DNA of 64,000 bases from Candidatus Saccharimonadota bacterium (GCA_017431955.1 JAFRKC010000002.1:1-64000); one strand, 5' to 3'. Numbered from the stretch's first letter, positions 34,802 to 43,705 are shown. Notes: a model not told the origin generated them from the letters alone. Translations and numbers: made by a program.

Positions 34802-36607
34802 TTAGTGTTTTATCAGTGCATTAGTATTTGCAACTAATCTATCATAAAATGCTGCGCGAGCCGCATCGGCATTTTCGTTGTTACCTCGCCAAGCTTCTAG
34901 CGCTGGGCCTTGTAATGCTCTAGCAAAAGAAAATGTTACCGGCCACGGGAATGGACCATAATTAGTTACGGCCTGTAAATTGTCCGTAGCCTGTTCAACA
35001 CCTTGCCCGCCGCTCAAAAATACTACACCGGCCAATTCTTTTGGCACATGCTCTTTCAGTACTTCTGCCGTCATCTCGCCAACTTCGACCGGAGTCGACT
35101 GTTTGCCGAATTTCTTCCCAGCCAAAACCATATTGCACTTCAAAATACAAGCCTCTAGCCTTACGTTGTATTCTTTTAATTTATCAAACAAAACATCTAA
35201 TATTTTGCCGGTCACAAGCGCACAATGTTTCGCCGAGTAATCGCCATCATGCACTACTTCTGGCTCCACAATTGGTACGATATTATTCTTTTGACAAAGT
35301 AAAGCATACTTAGCCAGAATTTCGCAATTTTTTTCCACTGCATATTTTGTTGGCGTCGCATCGGTTACTTCAAACGCCGCGCGCCACTTCGCGAACCTTA
35401 GACCCATTTCATAATATTCTTTTAATCTTTCATCTAATCCGTCCAGACCTTTGGTATATTTTTCGGATGAATTTGGCAAATCCACCAAGCCCTGGTCCAC
35501 TTTAATACCAGGAATAATACCTTTTGCTGTCAAAAATTCTACAAAATTTTGCCCGTTGTCGGCTTTTTGTCTCGCCGTCTCATCAAACAAAATTATCCCC
35601 GAAACATATTTTTCCAGATCTTTGGTAGTAAAGAAAATATTTCTATAATCACGACGATGGTCAAAATCGTCCGTAATATTCATCGACTCAAATTTTTTGT
35701 GAATCGAACCACCAGACTCGTCCGCCGCGAGAATACCTTTTTTCAAAGTCATCAAAGTCTTTGCCATCATGTCGAGATTTATTTTTTCGGACTTTTCCTT
35801 TTCGATAATTTCTTCAAGCTTTTTTAGGCTCAAAGTTCCAGCAAGTGACGCATTCTCTACATTAGCTTTCGCGATTTCCATAGACTCTTGCTTATTTTTA
35901 CCGTTAAAAAGTGCGCCCATAATCGAAGCTGCGGCAATAGAATGAACAGTCAAGTGCGTAAGCATTTCGGTTTTTTCTAAATTCCAAGACAGCTTATAAT
36001 CGTTAATCGAAATCGTATCATTTTTAATTACAAAAGTTCTGTTTCTTAGTTCGTCTGGTGGCGTTATTTCCGAAAAAATCAAATTAGCTTTTCTAGCCAA
36101 ACTTCTTGCTACCTCCGACGCATCTTTCGATAGATAAATAGCAACTTTTGTATCTTTTGATATCGATAAAAAAGTCCCCAGTTCGTCAATCAATTTCTGA
36201 GTGATGGTGGCAGATTTATCCACAAAAACCCAGCTCACCGGATCTTTTGGCGCGCTTAGTTTCGTATGAGTCCTGATGCTTGGCACAAAATAACTTATTT
36301 TTTCGCCACTACACAAAACGTAACGATAATCAGAAGTCTTCTGCCCATTTTCAATAAGTTCACCATTCTCGTACTTAAGTTTTTCACCGGAAATTTCGGA
36401 ATTAATACCGAATTTATTAAACACTTCAAGCGTTACCGCCGCACCGCCATATACGCTAGTGCGCCTAAAAAACTTATGTGAGCTGCCGTCAAATCCTAAA
36501 TTCATCCAAGGCGTATCGTTGGAATCTTTTTCAAAAACATTCTGCCTTTCATCTAGCTTCAAATAAATATCTTTTACTATATTGCCAACAATTAAAATAC
36601 TGCCCAT
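34802..36607 (-). CDS. PfkB-like (degenerate) sugar kinase domain fused to class I fructose-1,6-bisphosphate aldolase
   Basis: 601 residues. Residues about 1-270 have a PfkB/ribokinase fold: ILIVGNIVKDIYLKLD and YGGAAVTLEVFNKFG at the N terminus. The DTxGAGD motif with the catalytic Asp is replaced by TVHSIAAASIMGALF, so kinase activity is doubtful. Residues about 280-601 are a eukaryotic-type class I aldolase: LAADESGGSIHKKF, KWRAAFEV, VPIVEPEVVHDGDY, the Schiff-base Lys in CILKCNMV, VFLSGGQ and TFSFARALQGPALEAWRG. The aldolase part should cleave fructose-1,6-bisphosphate. The fused domain may bind fructose phosphate or a nucleotide as a regulatory module, or retain altered kinase activity. 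The -10 ends 6 nt before the ATG. Confidence 0.9.
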   Translation of the reverse strand: MGSILIVGNIVKDIYLKLDERQNVFEKDSNDTPWMNLGFDGSSHKFFRRTSVYGGAAVTLEVFNKFGINSEISGEKLKYENGELIENGQKTSDYRYVLCSGEKISYFVPSIRTHTKLSAPKDPVSWVFVDKSATITQKLIDELGTFLSISKDTKVAIYLSKDASEVARSLARKANLIFSEITPPDELRNRTFVIKNDTISINDYKLSWNLEKTEMLTHLTVHSIAAASIMGALFNGKNKQESMEIAKANVENASLAGTLSLKKLEEIIEKEKSEKINLDMMAKTLMTLKKGILAADESGGSIHKKFESMNITDDFDHRRDYRNIFFTTKDLEKYVSGIILFDETARQKADNGQNFVEFLTAKGIIPGIKVDQGLVDLPNSSEKYTKGLDGLDERLKEYYEMGLRFAKWRAAFEVTDATPTKYAVEKNCEILAKYALLCQKNNIVPIVEPEVVHDGDYSAKHCALVTGKILDVLFDKLKEYNVRLEACILKCNMVLAGKKFGKQSTPVEVGEMTAEVLKEHVPKELAGVVFLSGGQGVEQATDNLQAVTNYGPFPWPVTFSFARALQGPALEAWRGNNENADAARAAFYDRLVANTNALIKH

Positions 36608-36613
36608 GGCAGT

Positions 36614-36622
36614 ATTTTAACA
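36614..36622 (-). promoter_or_regulatory. Leaderless-type extended -10 for PfkB-aldolase gene
   Basis: TGTTAAAAT on the minus strand, ending 6 nt before the ATG at 36607. Confidence 0.55.
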
Positions 36623-36645
36623 TAAACAGTTTCTATATTCTAGTT

Positions 36646-36918
36646 TTAGCGGACTTCAACGCGAACTCTTGGCAAAGATTTACCAGAAAAATGAGTTTTC
36701 TTGGTTTTTACAAAAATCACCACACCATCTTTAGCAGCATGAATAGTAAAATTACGTGACATATAAGTGCCAGGACCAGCAATTTTTGTGCTACCAGTTT
36801 GGCGAACCAAAACTTCGCCAGCTTTGACTTTTTGGCCACCAAAACGCTTTACCCCAAGGCGTTGACCGGCATTGTTGTGGACGTTTTTAGCGGTACCACC
36901 AGCTTTAACATGTGACAT
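36646..36918 (-). CDS. rpmA: 50S ribosomal protein bL27
   Basis: 90 residues. bL27 lies near the peptidyl transferase centre. The core RLGVKRFGGQKVKAGEVLVRQTGS is diagnostic. The N terminus is short (MSHVKAGG), so no Prp-type cleavage is needed. It is separated from rplU (not in the window) and instead follows the methyltransferase gene with 1 nt between; AAGGAAAA precedes the ATG. Confidence 0.95.
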   Translation of the reverse strand: MSHVKAGGTAKNVHNNAGQRLGVKRFGGQKVKAGEVLVRQTGSTKIAGPGTYMSRNFTIHAAKDGVVIFVKTKKTHFSGKSLPRVRVEVR

Positions 36919-36919
36919 A

Positions 36920-38044
36920 TTATTTTTTCCTTAATACTATTATTTCTCGAGCCACAATCTGACCTTCTCGATGATAAATGAGGTCTTTCTGGCTCACATT
37001 CTTGAATCTTATAAGATTATACCCCAGCTTCTCTATTTCGTCAAGCATATTTAGGCGAGAATAACTACCATTCTCCCTTAACCAAGCGGGAACCGCAATC
37101 ACTACTGGCGTACCAGATTTAACCTGTTTGGCCAGATTTTTTAGAAATCCCAAAATAATCGCAGAACACCCCTGTTTTTCTTCCTTTAATTTAATTTCTA
37201 CTGGGGGCTTAGACATTGGGCTCCCCAGATAAGTCTCACAGGCGACCGCATCGATCTTTTCAGACCAATCAAAATCCCTCGCGTCGCCGACGCATAATTT
37301 CATTTTAGCATAAGTACTTTGATTTGTCAAGTTTTTCTCTGTTGCGATCCAATTTAGGTTCTTTTTACTATATTCCACCATTCGTTCGCTTAAATCTGTG
37401 CCATAAGGGGTATAGCCCATCAGAAGCGCTTCTTGTAAAACCACCCCAGTACCACAAAATGGATCTAGCACCACGGATTTTTCCGATAAATTCCCACATA
37501 AATTAATCAAAATCTGGGCCAACTTTGGCGGCAGCATCCCTACCTTTGCATCGCGCGCTGGCCTGACCTGATCTCTTTTGGCGTAGCTAGTAATATTTTG
37601 CACCCCAATTACATTCCACCAAGTCTTATCAACCTTAATTAACTCGAAATGATTAGTTTTTTCGCTTAGCTGATTATGGTGCGAAGTGGCGGTAGAAAGC
37701 ACCGCGGCTTTATTTTGTAGAGCGCGAGACTTAATCCCATGCCTAGCCAAAATCTTCTTTAGTTTCAAAGCTTCGTTATTGGTTTTATAAGTATTAGCTC
37801 CGTGTGAATAATCGGAAATGCCAAAAACAATTTTGCCACCATCCTTACTAGACAAAAAATCTAGTGGACTCACATCTAGCTGCTCGGCAAATTTCAAGAC
37901 GCTACCAAAGCGATTAATATCCGGAGCATCATTACTTTCAAAAACAGCAAGACTATCTCCAATTTGTTCTGCCGCACCAAAAATACTCTCGAGTTCGGCT
38001 AGTGATATTTTTGGTTGGCGCCCAAGAATTGCTAAATATTTCAT
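36920..38044 (-). CDS. Trm11/TrmG10-like RNA guanine-N2 methyltransferase
   Basis: 374 residues. The N-terminal region (about 1-150) looks like the RNA-binding part of Trm11-type enzymes (MKYLAILGRQPKISLAELES). The Rossmann methyltransferase domain has SAM motif I VVLDPFCGTGVVLQEAL and acidic motif II GTDLSERM. Motif IV, usually DPPY, reads CETYLGSPM, a noted divergence. The family methylates guanine N2 in tRNA, typically G10. Translation probably couples to rpmA. The promoter is leaderless-type and shares a 36-bp divergent region with the next gene. Confidence 0.85.
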   Translation of the reverse strand: MKYLAILGRQPKISLAELESIFGAAEQIGDSLAVFESNDAPDINRFGSVLKFAEQLDVSPLDFLSSKDGGKIVFGISDYSHGANTYKTNNEALKLKKILARHGIKSRALQNKAAVLSTATSHHNQLSEKTNHFELIKVDKTWWNVIGVQNITSYAKRDQVRPARDAKVGMLPPKLAQILINLCGNLSEKSVVLDPFCGTGVVLQEALLMGYTPYGTDLSERMVEYSKKNLNWIATEKNLTNQSTYAKMKLCVGDARDFDWSEKIDAVACETYLGSPMSKPPVEIKLKEEKQGCSAIILGFLKNLAKQVKSGTPVVIAVPAWLRENGSYSRLNMLDEIEKLGYNLIRFKNVSQKDLIYHREGQIVAREIIVLRKK

Positions 38045-38051
38045 TGCTGTA

Positions 38052-38060
38052 ATTATAGCA
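38052..38060 (-). promoter_or_regulatory. Leaderless-type extended -10 for methyltransferase gene
   Basis: TGCTATAAT on the minus strand, ending 7 nt before the ATG at 38044. It is only 5 nt from the opposing promoter's TGn. Confidence 0.6.
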
Positions 38061-38065
38061 CAGTG

Positions 38066-38074
38066 TGATATAAT
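38066..38074 (+). promoter_or_regulatory. Leaderless-type extended -10 for flippase-like gene
   Basis: TGATATAAT, ending 6 nt before the ATG at 38081; back to back with the minus-strand promoter. Confidence 0.6.
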
Positions 38075-38080
38075 TCTCTT

Positions 38081-39145
38081 ATGTCTAAGAGAAAATTCAA
38101 ATTATCAGCCCGTTCAATTTTAACTATTTTAACTTTAATTTTAGTTGCCTTTGTTATCTGGAAAAACTTCGATGATATTAAAGAAGCAGTTCGACATCTC
38201 GGCGAGACTAATATTTTTGTTCTTTTGTTGTTAATCCCAGAGCAGTTATTCATGTATTATTGCTGCGGCCAGATGTTTTTCTCTTACATGTCCGCCAAAA
38301 AAGGCGCCAAAAAAGTCCCAGCGTGGGAACTGATGCGCGTGTCCCTAGAGCTCAACTTCGTTAACCATGCCGTGCCAGCTGGTGGTTTCGGTGGCCTCGG
38401 TTATATCACTTGGCGTCTCAGCAAATTCGGTGCCACACCTGGGCAAACTAGTTTCATGTACGCCCTGCGTTACATCATCACCATTTGCGCCAATCAACTT
38501 CAAACCATCGTTGCTATTTTATTCTTGCTTCTTTTTGGTACCGTTCCAGACAGCGGCAAGTGGGTAATTTTAGCCACCATTATTATCAGCGCTGCCATCA
38601 TAGGTGGTATCGCCATCATCTTAGTAGTTGCCAGTAACATTAAATGGATTCATTCTTTTTCCAAACGCATCACTCAGTTCTGTAATTTTGTAGTTAGAAA
38701 AATCACTTTTGGCAAGAAGCGCGTCATCATCAAATATGAAACCATCGACAAATATCTCACTGATATTCACACCGATTTAATGATGGCTCGTCGCCACAAA
38801 CGCATGTTAATTAAGCCAATTCTCTGGGGTATCGTTTACAGTTTCTTAGAAATCGCTACTTATTGGGTAGTTGCAATTAGTCTCGGTCACCCATGGCTAC
38901 TACCACAAATTATGATTGGCGAAGCTATCGGCTCGGTGCTCGGCGCCATTATCCCTTACGGCTTGTATGAGCTCGGCATGGCCGGCATCATGAGCCAACT
39001 TGGCGTAGAACTTGCGCTTGCTGGCACCATCGTTGTAATGACTCGCGTGATCGTACTTGGCAGCACCATCCTCAGCGGCTACGGTTTTTATCAAAATGCT
39101 ATTTCCAAAATTGGCAAAGATAAAACCAAAGCGGCTAAAAAATGA
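38081..39145 (+). CDS. Flippase-like / lysylphosphatidylglycerol-synthase TM-domain (UPF0104, AglD-type) membrane protein
   Basis: 354 residues with about eight transmembrane helices. It matches the conserved integral-membrane half of MprF/AglD proteins: NHAVPAGGFGGLGYITWRLSKFG is the typical central motif, and EAIGSVLGAIIPYGLYELGMAG the C-terminal one. There is no cytosolic synthetase domain. The family is linked to lipid or glycolipid translocation; the substrate here is unknown. It overlaps xseA by 4 nt (ATGA). Confidence 0.85.
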   Translation: MSKRKFKLSARSILTILTLILVAFVIWKNFDDIKEAVRHLGETNIFVLLLLIPEQLFMYYCCGQMFFSYMSAKKGAKKVPAWELMRVSLELNFVNHAVPAGGFGGLGYITWRLSKFGATPGQTSFMYALRYIITICANQLQTIVAILFLLLFGTVPDSGKWVILATIIISAAIIGGIAIILVVASNIKWIHSFSKRITQFCNFVVRKITFGKKRVIIKYETIDKYLTDIHTDLMMARRHKRMLIKPILWGIVYSFLEIATYWVVAISLGHPWLLPQIMIGEAIGSVLGAIIPYGLYELGMAGIMSQLGVELALAGTIVVMTRVIVLGSTILSGYGFYQNAISKIGKDKTKAAKK

Positions 39146-40233
39146 GCGAAGCACCAGTCTTAACTGTTTCGCAATTTGTCGACATTTGTAATCAAACGCT
39201 TGATACGGCTTTTGCTGAAATCGTAATTAAAGGCGAAGTCTCGAGTTTTAAAGTTAACCAAGGCAAGTGGGTATTTTTCGACTTAAAGGATGAAGAATCT
39301 AGTGTTAATTGTTTTATGAGTTTATTCCAGCTGCGCATGCCAATCGAAGACGGCATGACGGTAATGCTAAGAGGTACGCCAAAACTTACTAAATGGGGCA
39401 AGTTTTCTTTTACGATTCGGGAAGTTATGCCAATTGGCGAAGGGAACATCAAAAAAAGTTTCGAACTCTTAAAAGCTAAGCTAGAAAAAGAAGGTTTATT
39501 TGACCCGGCTAAGAAACGTCCGATGCCAGAAAACATTTCTAGAATTGGCGTAATATCGTCCACCGGCGCTGCGGGCTATGCCGACTTTATCAAAATCCTA
39601 AACGAACGCTGGGGCGGGCTGAATATTGAAGTTGCACATGTGCAGGTGCAAGGGCTAGGCTCAGCCGAGCAAATCGTACGCGCACTCAAATATTTTAACG
39701 AGCATGGTGGTGCCGATATTTTGGCGATTATTCGTGGCGGTGGTAGTGTCGACGATCTTGCCGTTTTTAACGACGAGCTTCTTGTTCGCGAAATTGCTGC
39801 TAGCAAAATCCCGGTCATTACTGGCATTGGCCACGAAGTTGACGAATCACTTTCCGACCTCGCCGCCGACCTTCGCGGCTCCACGCCATCCAACGTAGCG
39901 CAGATACTCACTCGCGACAAAAAACTCGAGGCTGCAAGGATTAACGAAAACATTCTTCGCATCAAGAGTCTCCTAGAAGACAAAATCGACCGCCTTTCTA
40001 GTGATGTGGATAGTAATATCGATAGCATATCTCAAAAAATTATTATCGAAATAGACGCGATCAATAACAAACTAGAAAGCACCATCAAAGTTCTAAACGC
40101 CCTAAATCCAGAAAAAGTCTTAAAGCAAGGCTATGCCATTTTGAGCGGTAAAATCTCTCCTGGAAATGTTGTAAGAATTACAACACACGATAAAGAAATT
40201 AACGCGGAGATTAAAAATGTCAAATCAAGATAA
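39142..40233 (+). CDS. xseA: Exodeoxyribonuclease VII large subunit
   Basis: 363 residues, shorter than the usual 400-450. ExoVII degrades single-stranded DNA from both ends. The N-terminal OB fold (about 1-100) and catalytic core with IGVISSTGAAGYADF, ILAIIRGGGSVDDLAVFND and PVITGIGHEVDESLSDLAADLRGSTPS are intact. The coiled-coil region is shortened. It overlaps xseB by 17 nt. Confidence 0.95.
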   Translation: MSEAPVLTVSQFVDICNQTLDTAFAEIVIKGEVSSFKVNQGKWVFFDLKDEESSVNCFMSLFQLRMPIEDGMTVMLRGTPKLTKWGKFSFTIREVMPIGEGNIKKSFELLKAKLEKEGLFDPAKKRPMPENISRIGVISSTGAAGYADFIKILNERWGGLNIEVAHVQVQGLGSAEQIVRALKYFNEHGGADILAIIRGGGSVDDLAVFNDELLVREIAASKIPVITGIGHEVDESLSDLAADLRGSTPSNVAQILTRDKKLEAARINENILRIKSLLEDKIDRLSSDVDSNIDSISQKIIIEIDAINNKLESTIKVLNALNPEKVLKQGYAILSGKISPGNVVRITTHDKEINAEIKNVKSR

Positions 40234-40423
40234 AGAAACTATCAATCAAAAAATCGAACGCCTAAATGCCGAAGTGGATTGGTTTTATAGCGAGGATTTT
40301 TCACTCGATGATGCTATCACAAATTACAAAAAATCTATTAAACTTGCTGACGAAATCAAGAGCGATCTAAAAGGTCTTAAAAACGAAGTTTCAGTTTTGT
40401 CTAAAGATTTTAGCAAAAACTAA
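40217..40423 (+). CDS. xseB: Exodeoxyribonuclease VII small subunit
   Basis: 68 residues, normal for XseB; predicted helical hairpin with FSLDDAITNYKKSIKLADEIKSDL. It binds the XseA coiled coil to form the holoenzyme. It starts within xseA. Confidence 0.9.
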   Translation: MSNQDKETINQKIERLNAEVDWFYSEDFSLDDAITNYKKSIKLADEIKSDLKGLKNEVSVLSKDFSKN

Positions 40424-40435
40424 ATAGGAGAAAAT

Positions 40436-41167
40436 ATGGAAGTGGGAACAACAAATGTGGGCAATGAAAATCTTGCAATTAAGGCGCCCGAACAACCAGA
40501 ACAAAAAGCAAAGCATTCTAAATTGCCGATTATCTTAGCGATAATTTTTGCCGCGATAGCGGTAATTGCTACAATAATCGTGATTATAGTCTTCAACCAA
40601 AGTGTAGAACCATCAGAAATCCCAACGCCATCAGCGCCGATAGAAGATATCGAAGAGGTACCATCTTATGTAATTCTAGACGACTATGACACCAGCGCCG
40701 AGCTAGAGGAATTTGTTAAAACCAAGCATATCATCACAAGTTATGCCGAGCTTCAAAAACTTTACGATAACATCGGAGCTTATTATGCTACGTCCTATCC
40801 TTTATCAATAGACTATGAAACTGATGAAAGCGAATCTTATATTGAGCCTACTGAGCCTGCTGAATATACACCGCTCAATAAGCCAGAAGAATTAAACGAA
40901 GGTTTTTTCGTTGAGCACGATTTGATTGTTGTCGGCTACGAAAGCTACGCCTGCGGAGGAGGATTTAATCGCGTTAGAAGTGTAAGCAAAAACGGCAAAG
41001 AGATCGTTACCGAAATTGGCTATAATGGCAGCTGCGGAATGTGCGCTCCAGAATTTTTGATTATTCTCGTAGAAGTAGAGAAAGATTTCACCTCCGATTC
41101 CGATACTTTTGTAGTAAAAAGCACTAGGGAAAATAGTTTAGATTGCGACCCGACCGTGTTATACTAA
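40436..41167 (+). CDS. Single-pass membrane-anchored extracellular protein, unknown
   Basis: 243 residues. A cytosolic tail of about 30 residues and one transmembrane helix (about 31-55, LPIILAIIFAAIAVIATIIVIIVF) lead to a Pro/Glu-rich linker and an extracellular domain containing four cysteines (YESYACGGGF, SCGMCAPEF and a C-terminal Leu-Asp-Cys-Asp), which may form disulfides. No family is recognised. AGGAG precedes the ATG, 12 nt after xseB. Confidence 0.65.
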   Translation: MEVGTTNVGNENLAIKAPEQPEQKAKHSKLPIILAIIFAAIAVIATIIVIIVFNQSVEPSEIPTPSAPIEDIEEVPSYVILDDYDTSAELEEFVKTKHIITSYAELQKLYDNIGAYYATSYPLSIDYETDESESYIEPTEPAEYTPLNKPEELNEGFFVEHDLIVVGYESYACGGGFNRVRSVSKNGKEIVTEIGYNGSCGMCAPEFLIILVEVEKDFTSDSDTFVVKSTRENSLDCDPTVLY

Positions 41168-41258
41168 CCAACAACTTATCTTTATCCAGAATAAGAAATA
41201 TATCGTGTTTGAATGGGGTGGTACTAAGCTTAAATAATTCACCAAAAATTAATGCTTG

Positions 41259-41267
41259 TGTTATAAT
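41259..41267 (+). promoter_or_regulatory. Leaderless-type extended -10 for the 41275 gene
   Basis: TGTTATAAT, ending 7 nt before the ATG at 41275. Confidence 0.6.
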
Positions 41268-41274
41268 AAAACAT

Positions 41275-42003
41275 ATGGATAATCAACAAATAGTTTCAAA
41301 CCCAATCCCTACGCCAAACAATTATGGCGGCTATGGTTATGATTCGGCGCCTAGTTACAAACACGGCTCATCTTCACTCGTTAAAACAGCAGCGCTAGCC
41401 ATCGTCTCTCTAATCGCCGTAGGCTTAGCAGTCCTCAGCATTTATCTTTTCGTACAGTTAGACGACGCTAGAACCAATGTCGAAGGCCAAATCGATGAGG
41501 CTGTAGCTATAAAAGTTAAAGAAAATTCCGATCAGCTAGAAGCTGAATTTGCCGAGAGGGAAAAACAAGAATATCGTGACTTTCTTGGGCCAGTAGATTA
41601 TGGTGAATTATCATTCAAATATCCTAAGACTTGGAGTCTTTATATCGCAAGAGATGCCGCAAACGGCGGCGATTATGAAGCTTATATGAATCCGCTTGAA
41701 GTTCACGCCGTTTCTAATACTACTATTTACGCCTTAAGAATCTTTATTTACAACAGATCGTTCGAAAGTGTTGCCGATTCTTACAACGGGTCACTCAGTA
41801 GCGGTAATCTAAGTTTAGAAATTAGAGACCTCGGCAACGGAGTAAACGCAAATGTATATACCGGCACCCTAAACAATGGCTTTTATGGCCGAGCAGCTTT
41901 GCTAAAAATCAGGGATAAAACCGTTCTTCTTCAAACCGACTCACAACTATTCTTCGACGATTTCGACAACATCATCTTGCACACCATAACATACAACGCC
42001 TAA
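41275..42003 (+). CDS. Single-pass membrane protein with coiled coil and PsbP-like extracellular domain
   Basis: 242 residues from the ATG at 41275; an in-frame ATG at 41143 would overlap the previous gene and put the promoter inside the ORF. A cytosolic Asn/Pro/Tyr-rich tail (about 1-35) precedes a transmembrane helix (about 36-60), a short coiled coil (about 62-95), and an extracellular beta domain starting GELSFKYPKTWSLYIA. It resembles the domains of the 6417 gene and the right-edge gene. Function is unknown. Confidence 0.7.
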   Translation: MDNQQIVSNPIPTPNNYGGYGYDSAPSYKHGSSSLVKTAALAIVSLIAVGLAVLSIYLFVQLDDARTNVEGQIDEAVAIKVKENSDQLEAEFAEREKQEYRDFLGPVDYGELSFKYPKTWSLYIARDAANGGDYEAYMNPLEVHAVSNTTIYALRIFIYNRSFESVADSYNGSLSSGNLSLEIRDLGNGVNANVYTGTLNNGFYGRAALLKIRDKTVLLQTDSQLFFDDFDNIILHTITYNA

Positions 42004-42007
42004 CCTG

Positions 42008-42016
42008 TGCTATAAT
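42008..42016 (+). promoter_or_regulatory. Leaderless-type extended -10 for histidine kinase gene
   Basis: TGCTATAAT, ending 6 nt before the ATG at 42023. Confidence 0.6.
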
Positions 42017-42022
42017 AATCTC

Positions 42023-42709
42023 ATGGAAAGTGAGGTGTCTAGTATTTTGATCGCGGCGCATGAATTAAAAGCGCCTATGTCCTTAATCCGCCAGCTCGCT
42101 CTTTCTCTTGATACCGAAAATCAGGATTCCAACGCTTATGTGCGCTCTCAAATTATTGACGTCTCCGAGCGTGCTATCAAACAAGTCAACGATCTCACTA
42201 AAATTGCGCACCTAGAAGACGGCCTATTTAAAATGGAACCAGTTAGCGTGCGTGGTGTGTGCGATGGCGTCGTGAGCGAATTAATACACCTGTTCCGTTT
42301 TAATCATCGCGATTTAAACATTAGATATACCAACCAATCCAAACTCGTCATCGCAAACACCGAACTTCTTCATAGTGTAGTTTATAATTTTTGTCTTAAT
42401 GCCATGCACTATTCCGATCAGGAAACTTTTAGCGAGCTCACCGTACAAGATCATAATGGCAAAGTTAGGGTCGGAGTCAGAGATTTTGGCCCAGCGCTGC
42501 CGATGGATGTCTGGCGCGAGCTCAAACGCGGCTGGATTGAAAAACCAGTGAGTATTGCTATGCGCCCAGGCAGTTCCGGCCTTGGTTTATATATTGCTTC
42601 CATGTTTTCTAAATACATGAACGCCGAAGTCGGCGCCGTTCGTCATCGCGACGGCACCAGTTTTTTCGTGGAGCTACCAGTTTCTAAACAAGCGAGTTTG
42701 TTCGAATGA
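42023..42709 (+). CDS. Soluble histidine kinase without sensor domain
   Basis: 228 residues. The protein begins directly with the dimerisation helix: H-box HELKAPMSLIRQL with phospho-acceptor His13. An HATPase domain follows (about 110-225) with N-box FCLNAMHYS, a DFGPALP G1-type motif and GSSGLGLYIASMFS (G2). No membrane segment or sensor domain is present, so the input must come through protein contacts or the fused receiver partner encoded next. The stop overlaps the receiver start by ATGA. Confidence 0.88.
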   Translation: MESEVSSILIAAHELKAPMSLIRQLALSLDTENQDSNAYVRSQIIDVSERAIKQVNDLTKIAHLEDGLFKMEPVSVRGVCDGVVSELIHLFRFNHRDLNIRYTNQSKLVIANTELLHSVVYNFCLNAMHYSDQETFSELTVQDHNGKVRVGVRDFGPALPMDVWRELKRGWIEKPVSIAMRPGSSGLGLYIASMFSKYMNAEVGAVRHRDGTSFFVELPVSKQASLFE

Positions 42710-43053
42710 TTTTTATTATCGAAGACGACAAAATCATGGCCGAATGCATAGCTAGAGCTTGTAAAGACTACGAAACCAAGACATTTTTCAACGCCATAGA
42801 AGCTATGGCCGATATAGATCGAAATATGCCAGATTTGATCTTTTTAGATATTTTACTTTCCGGCCCAGACGGCTTCACTTTTTTAAACGAACTCGCTTCC
42901 TATTCCGACACCGCCAAAATTCCAATCATCATTATTTCTTCGCTCAATTTAGAAAATCAAGACCTATCCGAATACGGAGTAGTTGAAATATTAAATAAGG
43001 ATACCATGTATCCAAAGGAAATCACGGCCTATGCCGAGAGATTTGCGCACTAA
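42706..43053 (+). CDS. Single-domain response regulator (receiver only)
   Basis: 115 residues, a CheY-like receiver with no output domain. The acidic pocket is Glu6/Asp7/Asp8; the phospho-acceptor is Asp48 in IFLDILL, the Ser switch is Ser78 in IIIISSL, and the conserved Lys is Lys98 in ILNKDT. Output must come from a partner protein. Its last 23 nt overlap recO, so the kinase, receiver and recO are translationally coupled. Confidence 0.9.
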   Translation: MIFIIEDDKIMAECIARACKDYETKTFFNAIEAMADIDRNMPDLIFLDILLSGPDGFTFLNELASYSDTAKIPIIIISSLNLENQDLSEYGVVEILNKDTMYPKEITAYAERFAH

Positions 43054-43705
43054 AGCATTGGTCCTTCGTCGCACTAATTACGGCGAAGCGAATCGCATTC
43101 TTGCCTTCATTACTCCAGAAGGCAAAATCTCCGCCATGGCTAAAAGCGTACGCAAAGAAAAATCTAAACTGGCTGGCGGCATTGAACTTTTTTGTCTTTC
43201 CGACGTCGTAATTCACCAAGGCAAGGATGAGTTTGGTATTGTTACCAGCGCCAAACTCCTAAAATATTATCAAAACATCGTTACGGATCTTCAAAAATTA
43301 GAACTCGGCTCTATGATTCTAAAAAAAATCAATCAAGCCGCTGAATCAATCAACAGCCCAGAATTTTTCTCACTCACCGAGCAGTCACTAGAAGCAATCG
43401 ACAAAAATTGCAACTTAGCCTTAATTGAAAGCTGGTTTCTGCTTAACCTCGCCCGCGTTAAAGGCGACGTTTTAAACATTCACCGAGACGTCTCCGGCGA
43501 CAAACTAGAAGAAGACCAAACTTATGTCTGGAATAGTATAGAAGAAGCTTTGGAGCCAAGAATAGGCGGCAATATCGGAGTAAACGAAATCAAATTAATG
43601 CGCCTAATGGTCTCTTCAAAACTTGAAATTGTCACGAAAGTTAAAGATACGGAGGGCATGTTGCCGTCGATTCTTTTTGTCGCCAAATCCATAGGCAAAG
43701 CGTGA
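43031..43705 (+). CDS. recO: DNA repair protein RecO
   Basis: 224 residues. RecO loads RecA onto SSB-coated DNA together with RecR. The N-terminal OB fold is typical (KALVLRRTNYGEANRILAFITPEGKISAMAKSVRK). The C-terminal helical domain lacks the usual four-cysteine zinc motif. The start lies inside the receiver gene; the conserved N-terminal strand supports this start. glyS follows after 12 nt with its own promoter. Confidence 0.9.
   Translation: MPRDLRTKALVLRRTNYGEANRILAFITPEGKISAMAKSVRKEKSKLAGGIELFCLSDVVIHQGKDEFGIVTSAKLLKYYQNIVTDLQKLELGSMILKKINQAAESINSPEFFSLTEQSLEAIDKNCNLALIESWFLLNLARVKGDVLNIHRDVSGDKLEEDQTYVWNSIEEALEPRIGGNIGVNEIKLMRLMVSSKLEIVTKVKDTEGMLPSILFVAKSIGKA

Noticed and set aside
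41143..41275. Upstream start for the 41275 protein
   Set aside because: It overlaps the previous gene, adds 44 residues without features, and contains the promoter.
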